From Bradyrhizobium sp. B097 (GTDB lineage Bacteria; Pseudomonadota; Alphaproteobacteria; Rhizobiales; Xanthobacteraceae), in contig NZ_CP152412.1 of NCBI RefSeq assembly GCF_038957035.1, forward strand, positions 2,414,501 through 2,478,500: a DNA stretch of 64,000 nucleotides, written 5' to 3'. The notes beneath the pieces are model-generated. The model did not search any database. It had not been told where the DNA came from and saw only the letters and a program-made list of their open reading frames with translations. The position numbers and the translations under genes were made by a program. Positions within the stretch are counted from its first letter, which is position 1; every line of letters starts with the position of its first letter. Shown piece after piece: positions 31,364 through 40,426 of this stretch.

Positions 31364-32749
31364 TTACGCCCGTTTTCCCATCGGCACCACGTTTCCACCA
31401 CTTCGCGGCACCAGGGACACGACTGCCGCCCTTGCGAGGTCTTCCAAGGCGGTCGCAATGTATTTCGCGTAGTGCCGCTCGATCATTTTGACTGAGGTGT
31501 TGTGCAGTTTGGCGACCTGTTGGATGGGCAAGCCCTTTCGGAGACCGCGCACGATGCTGGAGTGCCGCAAAGCATAGGGAATCACCTGCGGCATACCGGC
31601 GCGCTCGCGAATGGCCTTCCAGGGACGTGCCAGTTCGCCTCTTTTCCACGGACCGCGTTCAGCTTTCTTCCACGCGATACCCCTCGGCTCCTGTTCATGG
31701 ATCCATCGCTCGAAAAGAGGTGCATCGCTTGGCCGCCCGGCGATTGCGGGCAAAAGCACCTCAATCACATCGTCGCCCACGGGGACCGGGTCTGAGCCGC
31801 CATTGCCGCCACGCCCTTTGTAGGAGCCCGGCACCATCAGACGCCGTGCAGAAACCTGTACGTCGCCCACGCGCATTCGCCTGACCTGGGCATACCGCGC
31901 GCCGGTCGCGGCCAGACATACGACGATCCGATATAGATCGCCATCAAATCCTTGCTCCTGATCGACTTCACACGCAGCTTGAAGGATGGCGCCAACCTCC
32001 TCATCCGTGAGAATCTGGTTATCCCGAGCAATCGCCACATCATCATCATCATCGATCCGCTCTGCTTTGAAGCCGGCCTTCACAATGGCAAGGAACGTCG
32101 GGTTTAGTTTCTTCCGATCTGCGGAAAGCCGCGACCACGCGGCATTTAGTGCGGCCTTGAGGTCATTGACGAACCGCTGCTTGGTCGTGACCTTTAAGTC
32201 CTCTGGCAAACCCTCACGCCACGTTATCAAGTCGTCCTCTTTCAAGGCATGCAGATACACCGATGCGAGAGCAGCAGCTTCAGCAGCTTCCTGATTGCCG
32301 CGCTTTTCTTGACCAAGAACGTAGCGCCGCAGCTTGGTGCCGGCGTCGGATCGGACGTCGCGACCTGTTCGACGTCTTTCTCGAGCGTCGCGTTCCTTGA
32401 CGTAGGATTCAACGGCCGATCGCACGGTGGGAGCCGGGCCCGCCGCGTGCGACGCGGCTTCTGTTCTGGCTCGGGCTACGGCCTCCCGTGCCATTCCCGC
32501 GGCCTGTTCGAAGGTCAGGATCCCGTCGGCGGGCTTGTCATTGATGTCGTTGGCGATGCCGACTTGGGCCTGCTTGTAGTTGCCGCCCTCGTAGTGATTA
32601 CGCCAGCGGACAAGCCAGATGCCGCTCTGTCTTCCTTTGCGATAGCCCAGATGCGCTTCCGCATCGAGGCGACGCCAATGCACGCCAAACTCGAGCCTGG
32701 AGCGTGCTTTAGCCGTCGTAACTTGAGCCTCGGAGAGTGTTTTCGACAT
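31364..32749 (-). CDS. Tyrosine recombinase / integrase of the tRNA-Val element (461 aa)
   Basis: Phage-P4-like integrase. It begins MSKTLSEAQVTTAKARSRLE (ATG 32749; the frame extends upstream without homology). The catalytic domain shows VVCLAATGARYAQVRRMRVG (Arg I), QVIPYALRHSSIVRGLRKGL (H-x-x-R box) and TSVKMIERHYAKYIATALED (nucleophile Tyr). The gene lies inside the 31228-35672 direct repeats and reads toward the partial tRNA copy. It is unrelated in detail to the tRNA-Gln integrase at 5.6 kb, so two independent integrations are likely. Confidence 0.88.
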   Translation of the reverse strand: MSKTLSEAQVTTAKARSRLEFGVHWRRLDAEAHLGYRKGRQSGIWLVRWRNHYEGGNYKQAQVGIANDINDKPADGILTFEQAAGMAREAVARARTEAASHAAGPAPTVRSAVESYVKERDARERRRTGRDVRSDAGTKLRRYVLGQEKRGNQEAAEAAALASVYLHALKEDDLITWREGLPEDLKVTTKQRFVNDLKAALNAAWSRLSADRKKLNPTFLAIVKAGFKAERIDDDDDVAIARDNQILTDEEVGAILQAACEVDQEQGFDGDLYRIVVCLAATGARYAQVRRMRVGDVQVSARRLMVPGSYKGRGGNGGSDPVPVGDDVIEVLLPAIAGRPSDAPLFERWIHEQEPRGIAWKKAERGPWKRGELARPWKAIRERAGMPQVIPYALRHSSIVRGLRKGLPIQQVAKLHNTSVKMIERHYAKYIATALEDLARAAVVSLVPRSGGNVVPMGKRA

Positions 32750-32903
32750 AGCGTTCGTCAGTTTACGTTGAATATCCGTTGAATATAAACCCATGTACAT
32801 TAGCGAACAACACCGGACGACTGGCACTTAACTTATTGATAATATTGAACGTGTGCGAACGGTGGCGAACGGAGAAGGACCCATTATTTGGCCCTCTCAA
32901 GGC

Positions 32904-34355
32904 CTAAGCCACCTGCGCAACTTCCTGATAGCTCGCCGGTGGCCAGCGATCCGCCCAGGGGCGGGCCGCCTCGAGCTGATAGGCTAGGCCGAACAGCGTG
33001 GCCTCCGCGCCTGCGCGCGCGGCGAAGTGGGAGCCGATCGGCAGGTTGTTCGCGCTCCAGTACAGCGGAATGCTCATCGCCGGTATGCCCGCCGCGTTGA
33101 TCAGCGGGGTGAAGTCCGAATCATCGACGGCGCGCTCGAACAGAGTGTCGAACGGCAGGTCTGTTGCGTGTTCGCCCAGAAGCTTCGCCGGATGACGCGC
33201 CACAGGCGACAGCAGCACATCGTAGGCTTCAAAAAATGCGTCCAAGGCTCGGCTGGCTTGCGTCAGCTCAGCGACCGCACCAGCGATCCGCTCCGGCGAA
33301 AGCGCCGCCCCTCGGCTTGCGAGCCCCAGCGTCCAGGGCTCAAAGTGTTCGGTGTCGGCGTCGCATCCGATCCATGCGCAAGTCGCTTGGACTGCGCTGG
33401 CGGCCAGCACCATCCATGCGTCGAGGAAGGCTTCGATCGCTGCCGGGCCGGAGAATGGCCACGCCGTCGGCTCCACATGGTGGCCCAGGCTCTCGCAAAG
33501 TCGGGCAGTGGAGACCAGCGCGTCATCCACGTCGGTGGCAGCGCGGTTGCCGCTGAAGCCCTCCTGTATCAGACCGACGCGAAGCGGTTTGCTGATCGGA
33601 TCGCGCACGAACCCCAACGGGCCGAGCTTGGTGTCCGGGTCTTCCGTGAGGCTAAGCATGAGCGCGCTATCGCGCACCGACCGGGTAAGGACATGATTGA
33701 CTGCGACGTCGGGCAAGTCGAATGGCATGGGTGGAGCGCCATCGCTTCGATTGCGGCCACGGCTCGGCTTGAGGCCGAAGACGCCGTTGTGGCACGCGGG
33801 ATGACGGATTGATCCGCCCCCATCGCTGGCATGCGCGATCGGCGTCATCCCGGCCGCGACCGCTGCTCCAGCACCTCCCGAAGAGCCACCGGGCGAGCGC
33901 GTAAGGTCCCACGGATTATGGGTAGCGCCGAACAGCTTGGGTTCGGTCGCGTCGATCAGCGCGAACTCCGGCGTGTTTGTGCGCCCGACCGTGACCAGAC
34001 CGACAGCCTCCAGCGCCAGCGCGTAAGGGGAACTGGTCGGCGGGATGAAGCCGGCGAGCGCGCGGCATCCAAATGTGTTCGGCGTGCCCGCCACCGACAG
34101 CACATCCTTGATCAGAAACGGAACACCAGCGAGAGAACCTGACAGAGCGGGGCTCGCAGCGCGCTTGCGCGCCTGGGCGTAGAGTTTGTGGGTGACTGCG
34201 TTGAGCGCCGGGTTGGTCGCCTCGATCCTTGCGATGGCGGCTTCAACAAGCTCGCTTGCGCTGATCTGGCCGGATCGAACCAGATCGGCCTGGGCGATAG
34301 CGTCCAGCCTTGCGAGCGCGTCATTGCCGCCCGAGTGAACCTGGCTCTGCGACAT
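32904..34355 (-). CDS. Amidase-signature hydrolase (483 aa)
   Basis: Ser-cisSer-Lys hydrolase of carboxylic amides. The triad is visible: Lys in [12 protein letters not shown], cis-Ser in the Gly/Ser-rich [20 protein letters not shown], and the nucleophile region [20 protein letters not shown]. Family length is 450-500. ATG 34355 is chosen because [20 protein letters not shown] starts the fold; upstream in-frame codons to 34526 look non-coding. Substrate (aryl or aliphatic amide, aminoacyl or nicotinamide-like) is not readable. It is cargo of the tRNA-Val element. Confidence 0.88.
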   Translation of the reverse strand: MSQSQVHSGGNDALARLDAIAQADLVRSGQISASELVEAAIARIEATNPALNAVTHKLYAQARKRAASPALSGSLAGVPFLIKDVLSVAGTPNTFGCRALAGFIPPTSSPYALALEAVGLVTVGRTNTPEFALIDATEPKLFGATHNPWDLTRSPGGSSGGAGAAVAAGMTPIAHASDGGGSIRHPACHNGVFGLKPSRGRNRSDGAPPMPFDLPDVAVNHVLTRSVRDSALMLSLTEDPDTKLGPLGFVRDPISKPLRVGLIQEGFSGNRAATDVDDALVSTARLCESLGHHVEPTAWPFSGPAAIEAFLDAWMVLAASAVQATCAWIGCDADTEHFEPWTLGLASRGAALSPERIAGAVAELTQASRALDAFFEAYDVLLSPVARHPAKLLGEHATDLPFDTLFERAVDDSDFTPLINAAGIPAMSIPLYWSANNLPIGSHFAARAGAEATLFGLAYQLEAARPWADRWPPASYQEVAQVA

Positions 34356-34756
34356 GCGTGCCCACTCATTGTTCTTGCCGAGGCAGTTCAGACTATCGGC
34401 CCATGCGGGGCGCGGGCAAGTCCGAGTTGGCGGAATGGCCAAATGACCGCTTGTCCGCCAGGCCACGCGGCGCGCGGCGCACGCTTCAAAGGCAACCGCG
34501 CCCGCCTCGCGCTCGGCCGTCTTCAATGTCTTCCGACATGTTGAGAGGAATGACTTGTCGCAATATCCTCACTCGCTCCAGAGGGGCTCAAATGATGCGA
34601 ATTGCGAGCTGCCAATGCGAACAGTTTAACGTTAGAGGGGCGACCCTGCCTTAGTTTCAGTGTGCAATTGCATACGATGGTCTGTCCACACGTAGGACTT
34701 ATGCCTCTTCCGCCGCACGCTCATGCGCCGAGCGTCATCGCTGCCAGCCTTTGCCG
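34356..34756. other. Intergenic region between amidase and toxin-antitoxin pair
   Basis: Four hundred bases with only shadow frames. It should contain the amidase promoter on the minus strand. No repeats or structures noted. Confidence 0.35.
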
Positions 34757-35074
34757 TTACGCCACGGCATTCTTCTTCGGCTTGCTCTTGGCCGGTTTTG
34801 CCGTAAGCCGGATTCCCATTGCCCCGATGATCCGCAGGATGGTTGCGAACTCCGGGTTGCCATTCTCGCCAAGCGTCTTGTAAAGCCCCTCTCTGGTCAC
34901 GCCAGCGGCCTTGGCAATCTCGCTCATGCCCTGTGCTCGGGCGACGAGATTGAGGGCGTCACGAACCTCTGCAGGATCGCCATCGGCGAGAACAATGTTC
35001 AGATACTCAGCTCGCGCCTCCGCTGTCCGAAGGTATTCGGCGGCATCGAACTTCTTCAGTTTGCTGACTTTCAT
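34757..35074 (-). CDS. HI1420-family addiction-module antitoxin (105 aa)
   Basis: Antitoxin partner of the RelE-superfamily toxin encoded 2 bp upstream. It begins MKVSKLKKFDAAEYLRTAEA and has the typical FDAAEYL...E....YL..VL.DGDPAEVRDALN pattern. The helix-turn-helix follows: MSEIAKAAGVTREGLYKTLG and NPEFATILRIIGAMGIRL. The basic Lys/Pro tail is common. The order toxin-then-antitoxin is the rule for HI1419/HI1420 modules. Probably binds the two palindromes at 35381-35433. Confidence 0.85.
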   Translation of the reverse strand: MKVSKLKKFDAAEYLRTAEARAEYLNIVLADGDPAEVRDALNLVARAQGMSEIAKAAGVTREGLYKTLGENGNPEFATILRIIGAMGIRLTAKPAKSKPKKNAVA

Positions 35075-35076
35075 CC

Positions 35077-35373
35077 TCAGTCCTCCAATGTCTCCGCGAT
35101 TTCCTTGGCCTTCCGAATGTCCTTGCTCTGGGTCCGCTTGTCGCCGCCGCAGAGCAGGATAACGACGACCTTGCCGCGCCGAGTGTAGTAAACCCGGTAT
35201 CCCGGTCCGTGATCGATGCGAAGCTCGCTGACTGCGCCTCCGACCGATTTAGAGTCTCCGAAGTTTCCAGCGGCAACCCGTTCGATCCGGCGAACAATCT
35301 GCAAGCGGGCGCGCTGATCGTTCAGCGCCGCAAGCCAGTTGGTGAAGTCAGACGTTTGGCGAACGTCGATCAT
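35077..35373 (-). CDS. HI1419-family (RelE/ParE superfamily) toxin (98 aa)
   Basis: Small toxin, likely an mRNA-interferase-type RelE fold. The ATG at 35373 gives MIDVRQTSDFTNWLAALNDQ, the family start, then RARLQIVRRIERVAAGNFGD, GGAVSELRIDHGPGYRVYYT and RRGKVVVILLCGGDKRTQSK. These correspond to the Gp49-like/HI1419 domain, including the conserved E-L-R-I...G-P-G-Y-R-V-Y and G-G-D-K-x-x-Q motifs. An in-frame ATG at 35391 lies inside a perfect operator palindrome and is the less likely start. Stabilises the element. Confidence 0.88.
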   Translation of the reverse strand: MIDVRQTSDFTNWLAALNDQRARLQIVRRIERVAAGNFGDSKSVGGAVSELRIDHGPGYRVYYTRRGKVVVILLCGGDKRTQSKDIRKAKEIAETLED

Positions 35374-35380
35374 GTAGTGA

Positions 35381-35433
35381 TTGTAATCCATGGATTACAA
35401 GTGCGCAACCGAAGATGTAATCTATAGGTTACA
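35381..35433 (-). promoter_or_regulatory. Two palindromic operators of the toxin-antitoxin operon
   Basis: TTGTAATCCATGGATTACAA at 35381-35400 is a perfect 20-bp palindrome. TGTAATCTATAGGTTACA at 35416-35433 is a second copy with one mismatched pair. Both share the TGTAA(T/C)C-N4-G(G/A)TTACA frame, and their centres are 34 bp apart, about three helical turns. They sit immediately upstream of the toxin start, the expected place for antitoxin autorepression. Confidence 0.75.
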
Positions 35434-35624
35434 AATGCGATGTGCCTTTTCCCGGCATAGGCCCATATGTGCTCGCCGGTGCAAAGTTCGGAAATGGCAT
35501 AACCCATTGATCCGGCTTGCGCCGGCTACTGTGCATGGGGTTGTTTTCGACATTTTTGATGAGGCGGTCCCCGAAGGGCACCGGAATGTCGACAATCGTC
35601 CGCGCCCGGCGGTTCACGAAGGGG

Positions 35625-35672
35625 AATGGTGGACGCACAAGGGATCGAACCTTGGACCTCTCCCGTGTGAAG
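35625..35672 (-). repeat. att repeat within the intact tRNA-Val gene
   Basis: The second copy of the 48-bp direct repeat found at 31228-31275. It covers the 3' half of tRNA-Val and 2 bp beyond the CCA. The two copies delimit a 4.4-kb element carrying the integrase, amidase and toxin-antitoxin genes. Confidence 0.88.
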
Positions 35673-35701
35673 GGAACGCTCTCCCGCTGAGCTATGCGTC
35701 C
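35627..35701 (-). tRNA. tRNA-Val (anticodon CAC), CCA encoded
   Basis: The minus strand reads acceptor GGACGCA, D arm GCTCAGCGGGAGAGC, anticodon stem TTCCC/GGGAG-type with loop TTCACAC (anticodon CAC), T arm CAAGGTTCGATCCCTTG and TGCGTCC, discriminator A and CCA. All stems pair; body length is 72 nt. It marks the junction of acquired DNA (left) and core genes (right). Val tRNAs are well-known integration targets of Bradyrhizobium symbiosis islands. Confidence 0.95.
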
Positions 35702-35815
35702 GGGATCTGACGTTCCAAAGGCCGCTGGTCGGCGGCCGGTCGAAAAGTGGCGCTTCGTCAGAGCGTGCGATTTACGAAGTGCTGGGTAGGGGTGTCAAGC
35801 CAAACCCTGCGGGAA

Positions 35816-37111
35816 TCAGGCGCCTTGCTGGCGGGCACGGGAGGCGTGTGACTGCAGGGCCCGGATGCGCTCGGCGAGCGTGCCGCCGCCTTCGGGCATC
35901 CCGCTGCCCGGCGGGACGCCATTTGCGACACCGTTGGCGGGCTTGGCGGCCGCCTTGGCCGGCACGGTCGGCTCCGCGGCCAGCATGGCCTCGATCGCCG
36001 AATTGGGGCCCTCGAGCTGGATCGCGAGCTTGGCCACCTCGGCGGCGATGTCGTTGATGCGCTCGCGCAGCAGCGCGTTCTCCATCCGCTCGGTCGCCCA
36101 GGAGCTCTCGGCCTGCTGCTGGATCGCGTTGATGTCGCGCTGCAGCTTGCCGCGATCGTCGCGGGCGATGCGCAGCTGCTCCTCGACCGCCGCCTTCTCC
36201 TGGCGCAGCCTCTCGAGCACGGACGATTTGCCGCCGCTTGTCGCAGCGATCTCCTCGCGCAGCTCCTGCATCGTCCGCTCGGCGGCGGCGTTGGCCTGCT
36301 TGAGCTGGCCGTTCTCGAATTCGCGTTCGGCAAGCAGCTTGCCCTGGGTCGCAAGCCGGGTCTCGAGGTCGGTGACGCGGTTGCCGAGCATCTCGGCTTC
36401 CTTGACCTGGACGATCAGCTGGCGGTCGAGATCGGTGACGCGCTGGCTCAGATTCTCGACCCGGCCGCGCGCGTCGGCGAGATCGCGCGTTGCGGTCTCC
36501 GACTGGTTGCGCTCCTGGGCGAGGCGGGCTTCGGTTGCGGCAAACTCCCTGGCGGCATCGCCGACACGGTTCTTCAACTCCTCGACCTGGGTCCGCACCG
36601 CGACCAGTTCGATCTGGCGGCTGTTCGCCGTCATCGAGCGGTCGCTGAGCTCGGCGTTGATCTTGCCAAGCTCGCCCTGCTTGTCGGTCAGCGCCTGCTC
36701 GGCGTTGCGCAACAGCTCGGTCTTGGCGGAAAACTCTTCCTCGGTGGCGCGAAGCTGCTCCTTCATCGCCTTCTCGCGCGCCTCCAGCGCGAAGATCGCG
36801 GCGTTCTTCTCGCCGAGCTCGATCTTCATGCGGTTGATCGCATCGGTTTTCTTGCCGAGCTCGGCGAGCTGGCTCGTGGTCTTGCTCTTGAGCTGGTCGA
36901 CGCTCATCTCGAGCCGGCGGGCCGACATGGCGAACTCGGCGCGGAGCTGGTCCTTGTCGGCCTGGATCTCGGCCATCGACAGCGGGGTGGCCGCCTCCAT
37001 GCGGCGCGTGGTCAGCCGCACCGCCCGGTTATGCACCAGCGGAACGATCATCAGGCCACACAGCATCGAGATCAGGAAACCGATCGCCGCGTACATGATC
37101 GGCTCGATCAT
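35816..37111 (-). CDS. Membrane-anchored coiled-coil protein (431 aa)
   Basis: The N-terminus MIEPIMYAAIGFLISMLCGL is a single membrane anchor. About residues 45-360 are almost unbroken heptad-rich coiled coil (for example VENLSQRVTDLDRQLIVQVK, EEIAATSGGKSSVLERLRQE). The tail is Pro/Ala/Gly-rich and ends GTLAERIRALQSHASRARQQ. This is a typical alphaproteobacterial inner-membrane coiled-coil protein of unknown role. The antisense frame of 448 codons is a shadow. It begins the core segment after tRNA-Val. Confidence 0.8.
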   Translation of the reverse strand: MIEPIMYAAIGFLISMLCGLMIVPLVHNRAVRLTTRRMEAATPLSMAEIQADKDQLRAEFAMSARRLEMSVDQLKSKTTSQLAELGKKTDAINRMKIELGEKNAAIFALEAREKAMKEQLRATEEEFSAKTELLRNAEQALTDKQGELGKINAELSDRSMTANSRQIELVAVRTQVEELKNRVGDAAREFAATEARLAQERNQSETATRDLADARGRVENLSQRVTDLDRQLIVQVKEAEMLGNRVTDLETRLATQGKLLAEREFENGQLKQANAAAERTMQELREEIAATSGGKSSVLERLRQEKAAVEEQLRIARDDRGKLQRDINAIQQQAESSWATERMENALLRERINDIAAEVAKLAIQLEGPNSAIEAMLAAEPTVPAKAAAKPANGVANGVPPGSGMPEGGGTLAERIRALQSHASRARQQGA

Positions 37112-37263
37112 GAAGGGTCACTCCAAAGAAAGCAGAAGGAAAGAAGGATTTGTTAATCACAATGCCACGGCGGGCCGGCCAAAGGCCAGCCCGTTTGCCG
37201 CGTTAACCTGAATCGCTAACCGTCCCGGAGCGCCCGGCACAATCACCCGATCGGCGCAGCGAC

Positions 37264-37869
37264 CTAGAACGGGTTCCAGGTCGCGCGCGGGGTGAATTTG
37301 AGATAGCCGACGCTGGCACCGAGCCGCAAGCCGATGCCGGAGCGAATCGGCACCAGCACGATGTTGTTGGCGGTCAGCGCCGTCATGCCGAAGCCGCCGA
37401 CGATATAGGCCGAGCCGTCGATGCCGACGAAGCGCTGATAGATCGCCTGCGTCGAGGGCAGGTTGTAGACCAGCGTCATGGTCCGGGCGCCGTCGCCGCC
37501 CCAGTCGAAGCCGACCGAAGGACCCTGCCAATAGACCCGGAGGTCGCCGGCGTTCTTGGTGTAGAGCGTGCCTTCGCCATAGCGTAGCCCGGCCACGAAA
37601 GCGCCAGAGCCTTCCTCGCCGAGCACATAGCCGTTGGGCAGGCCCCATTGGCTGACCGCGCGCTCGATCACCGAGGCGAGCCCGCGCGAGACGTTGCCGA
37701 AGAACTTGTGTCCGGCGCCGACCAGTTCGTCGGGCCCGTAAGTATACGGGGTCTGTTCACGCTGCGGCGGTGGATATTGCGGTGGTGGGGGCTGCTGCGC
37801 GGACGCCCCTGCGCTCCAGCACATCAGCGCGGCAAACGCGACCGCGGCAAGGCGTGATGCGAAAGTCAT
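37264..37869 (-). CDS. eipA: EipA/DUF1134 family periplasmic protein (201 aa)
   Basis: Exported envelope-integrity protein conserved in Hyphomicrobiales (EipA of Brucella). The signal peptide is MTFASRLAAVAFAALMCWSA up to ASA, followed by a Pro/Gln linker. The DUF1134 body shows GAGHKFFGNVSRGLASVIER, LGEEGSGAFVAGLRYGEGTL, GPSVGFDWGGDGARTMTLVY and GSAYIVGGFGMTALTANNIV, ending in the beta-rich RSGIGLRLGASVGYLKFTP. Family length is about 190-200 residues. The name is given by domain recognition. Monocistronic, opposite to the YHS gene. Confidence 0.82.
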   Translation of the reverse strand: MTFASRLAAVAFAALMCWSAGASAQQPPPPQYPPPQREQTPYTYGPDELVGAGHKFFGNVSRGLASVIERAVSQWGLPNGYVLGEEGSGAFVAGLRYGEGTLYTKNAGDLRVYWQGPSVGFDWGGDGARTMTLVYNLPSTQAIYQRFVGIDGSAYIVGGFGMTALTANNIVLVPIRSGIGLRLGASVGYLKFTPRATWNPF

Positions 37870-37980
37870 TAAGAACCCCTGCTATCGAAATCCGGGCGTT
37901 GCCCTTTAACCTGATGCCAACAGGCACGGCTCTAGGTTGCGCCCGGTGTCCCCTCGACTCGGATGTTATCGGTATCAACT

Positions 37981-38487
37981 ATGACGGCACAACGGCAGGA
38001 AAGATATGGATCGTGCCGGGGCATGGCGTTTTTCGGCCTGTTGGCGGGCATTTTGACGGCCATCGGGCCCTCTTTGCCTGTTCAGGCCACGACGACCGAG
38101 CGCGTGGTGACGAACCGCTACTCCGGCCTCGCGATCGAGGGATTCGATCCCGTCGCCTATTTCACCGATGCCGCCGCCACCCAGGGGCGGCCGGAATACG
38201 AGGCCGCCGACAGCGGTGCGATCTGGCGTTTCCGCAACGAAGGCAACCGCGCCTCGTTCGTGGCGCATCCTGAAATCTACGGCCCGCAGTTCGGCGGCTA
38301 TGATCCGACCGATCTGGTGCGGGGCGTGACTTGCGCCGGCAATCCGCGCTTCTGGGCCATCGTCGGGAACAGGCTTTATCTGTTCAACCGGGAACACAGC
38401 CGCGACGCCTTCGCTACCGATCCCGCGCGCTTCCTGAAGGAAGCCGCGGCCCGCTGGCCGGAGCTGGAAGAAAGTCTCGCGCAGTAA
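37981..38487 (+). CDS. YHS-domain exported protein (168 aa)
   Basis: The signal-peptide-like segment MAFFGLLAGILTAIGPSLPV is followed by a YHS domain: GLAIEGFDPVAYFTDAAATQ, IWRFRNEGNRASFVAHPEIY and GPQFGGYDPTDLVRGVTCAG. The hallmark D-P-V-A-Y-F and GP.FGG.. are clear. YHS domains bind metal or occur in heavy-metal transporters and phenol hydroxylases. Start ATG 37981, with an alternative at 38023 directly before the signal sequence; neither has a strong ribosome binding site. Its stop abuts the CysQ stop (convergent). Confidence 0.75.
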   Translation: MTAQRQERYGSCRGMAFFGLLAGILTAIGPSLPVQATTTERVVTNRYSGLAIEGFDPVAYFTDAAATQGRPEYEAADSGAIWRFRNEGNRASFVAHPEIYGPQFGGYDPTDLVRGVTCAGNPRFWAIVGNRLYLFNREHSRDAFATDPARFLKEAAARWPELEESLAQ

Positions 38488-39315
38488 TCACAATGCTGCG
38501 GACGGGTCGCCCCACGCAATGAATTCGGGCACCAGAAAGTCTTCGCGGCCGAGCCCGAAATGCAATTGGCGCCCCTTCGAATCGGTGACTTTGCCGCCGG
38601 CCGCAACCACGACCGCGTGACCCGCCGCTACGTCCCATTCTGACGTCGGCGAGAGGCGGGGATAGATATCGACCTCGCCCTCGGCGACCCGGCCGAACTT
38701 GACCGCCGAGCCCAGCACGGCGCGGACCGCGCCGCCGCGTTCGTCGATAAAGGCTTCGGTGCGCGCATCGCCGTGTGAGCGGCTGACCGCAACGGTCCAG
38801 GGTGCGCCGCGTGGCGGGCTGGGACGGGTCTTGATCGGCACCGCCTGCGAAACCTTGCCATTCTGCAGCGTCAACCGCTCCGCACCCTTGCCGACGATGC
38901 CGCGCCAGATCAGCCCCAGCGCGGGCGCACCGACGATGCCGAGCAGCGGCACGCCCTGCGTGACCAGCGCCACATTGACGGTGAACTCGTTACGGCCGGC
39001 GACGAACTCCTTGGTGCCGTCGAGCGGATCGATGAGGAAGAAACTGTCCTTGTAGGGCGGCGTCGCCAGATGGACGCGCTCCTCCGACAGCAGCGACACA
39101 TGCGGCGTCAGCCGCGTCAGCCCTTCGACGATGATGTGGTCGGCGGCGAGATCGGCCTCGGTGACCGGCGATCCGTCACTCTTGCCCGTGACGTTCATGG
39201 CGGATCGGTTGACCGCAAGGATAGCCTCGCCGGCCTGGATCACCAGTCCGGTCAGCGATTCGAGCAGCGTGGCGGCGGCTTCGCAGCCGATCAGGGACGG
39301 CTGTGCCTTATTCAT
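38488..39315 (-). CDS. cysQ: 3'(2'),5'-bisphosphate nucleotidase CysQ (275 aa)
   Basis: Mg-dependent phosphatase that hydrolyses PAP/PAPS in sulfur assimilation. Inositol-monophosphatase-fold motifs are present: GSPVTEADLAADHIIVEGLT, LLSEER (first metal Glu), FFLIDPLDGTKEFVAGRNEF (D-P-[LI]-D-G-T with E-F typical of CysQ) and TSEWDVAAGHAVVVAAGGKV (W-D-x-A-A-x-x). Length fits. Separate from its neighbours; convergent with the YHS gene. Confidence 0.9.
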   Translation of the reverse strand: MNKAQPSLIGCEAAATLLESLTGLVIQAGEAILAVNRSAMNVTGKSDGSPVTEADLAADHIIVEGLTRLTPHVSLLSEERVHLATPPYKDSFFLIDPLDGTKEFVAGRNEFTVNVALVTQGVPLLGIVGAPALGLIWRGIVGKGAERLTLQNGKVSQAVPIKTRPSPPRGAPWTVAVSRSHGDARTEAFIDERGGAVRAVLGSAVKFGRVAEGEVDIYPRLSPTSEWDVAAGHAVVVAAGGKVTDSKGRQLHFGLGREDFLVPEFIAWGDPSAAL

Positions 39316-39397
39316 GGGCGGGTCTCATATCCTGTTTGTATTCCCTGAGATCGTGATGCGATGCAAGGCATCGCATCTCGATCTCATCCCCTTGTTT

Positions 39398-39466
39398 GAG
39401 CATAATCTTTTCGGAAAACCGGTTTCCACTTTGCGCTAACGCGGCCGTTCCGGTCCGGATCATGCT
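39398..39466. repeat. Dispersed palindromic repeat, imperfect copy
   Basis: GAGCATAATCTTTTCGGAAA and ACCGGTTTCCACTTT followed by GGATCATGCT: a rearranged copy of the palindromes at 43150 and 44128. These GATCATGCT/AGCATGATC units are scattered in Bradyrhizobium-type intergenic regions. Confidence 0.6.
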
Positions 39467-39576
39467 TTATCAGTCCCGCCGCAAGCTGGCAGCATCCGTC
39501 TGCGCGGTGTATCAAGCCGACAGGCATGCGTGATTCGCACTCCTCCCGCGGCGTGCGGCTTTCCAGGAAACAATTG

Positions 39577-40224
39577 ATGTCTGGCACTTCGTCTCCCGGT
39601 CCCGCTCCCGACGCACTCGAACTCGCGGCGCTGTTGTGCTCGCGGGTCTGTCACGATCTCATCAGTCCGGTCGGCGCGATCGTCAATGGGCTTGAGGTGC
39701 TTGACGACAATCCCAAGCCCGAAGACCGCGATTTCGCGCTCGATCTGATCCGCAAGAGCGCCAAGACCGCTTCGGCGCGGCTGCAGTTCTGCCGGCTGGC
39801 GTTCGGTGCCGCGGGTTCCTCCGGCGCGCAGATCGACCTCGGCGATGCCCAGAACATGGCGAAGGGGCATATCGAGGACGGCAAGGTGACGCTGACCTGG
39901 AATTTGCCGCGGCTGCTGCTGCCCAAGAACCGGGTCAAGCTGCTGTTGAACATGCTGGTCATTGCGCAGCAGACCATCCCGCGCGGCGGCACGCTCACCA
40001 TCGATCCGGTCGGCGAGGGCGAGACGATGAGCTTCCGCATTCTGGCCGCGGGCCTCCATGCGCGGGTGCCGCAGAACATCGTCGACCTGCTCAATGCAAG
40101 CTCGTCGAACACGGTCGATGCGCATGCCGTGCAGCCGCATTACACGCGCCTCTTGGCCGAAGCCTGCGGGTTGAAAGTGACGCTCGCGCTCGACGGCGAC
40201 AAGGTCGTTATCTTGGCGTCCTGA
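39577..40224 (+). CDS. chpT: Histidine phosphotransferase ChpT (215 aa)
   Basis: Phosphotransfer protein that relays phosphate from CckA to CtrA and CpdR in the alphaproteobacterial cell-cycle circuit. ATG 39577 follows AGGAAACAATTG. The dimerisation/HPt-like helix contains CSRVCHDLISPVGAIVNGLE with the phospho-acceptor His (residue 26 here), followed by DFALDLIRKSAKTASARLQF and a degenerate ATPase-like fold with LLLPKNRVKLLLNMLVIAQQ. The assignment is supported by ctrA 12 kb away. It lies directly before cheA, which in this group is often co-located. Confidence 0.85.
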   Translation: MSGTSSPGPAPDALELAALLCSRVCHDLISPVGAIVNGLEVLDDNPKPEDRDFALDLIRKSAKTASARLQFCRLAFGAAGSSGAQIDLGDAQNMAKGHIEDGKVTLTWNLPRLLLPKNRVKLLLNMLVIAQQTIPRGGTLTIDPVGEGETMSFRILAAGLHARVPQNIVDLLNASSSNTVDAHAVQPHYTRLLAEACGLKVTLALDGDKVVILAS

Positions 40225-40426
40225 ACGCGGCCGCGGGAACATCATTAAGCAAAGGTTACGTCCGGCCGCGCGATTCGATCGTGCGGCCTTATCTCTTTGT
40301 TGATCCCGTTCTTTTCCAATTACTCAACCAAACTTAAACGCTTTGCGGAGAAGCTGACCTAAGTTCCGGCCGGCGCGTCGATGTCGCGCGCCGCAGCGTT
40401 TTCGGCGTTTTTCGAAGGTTGGTTTC

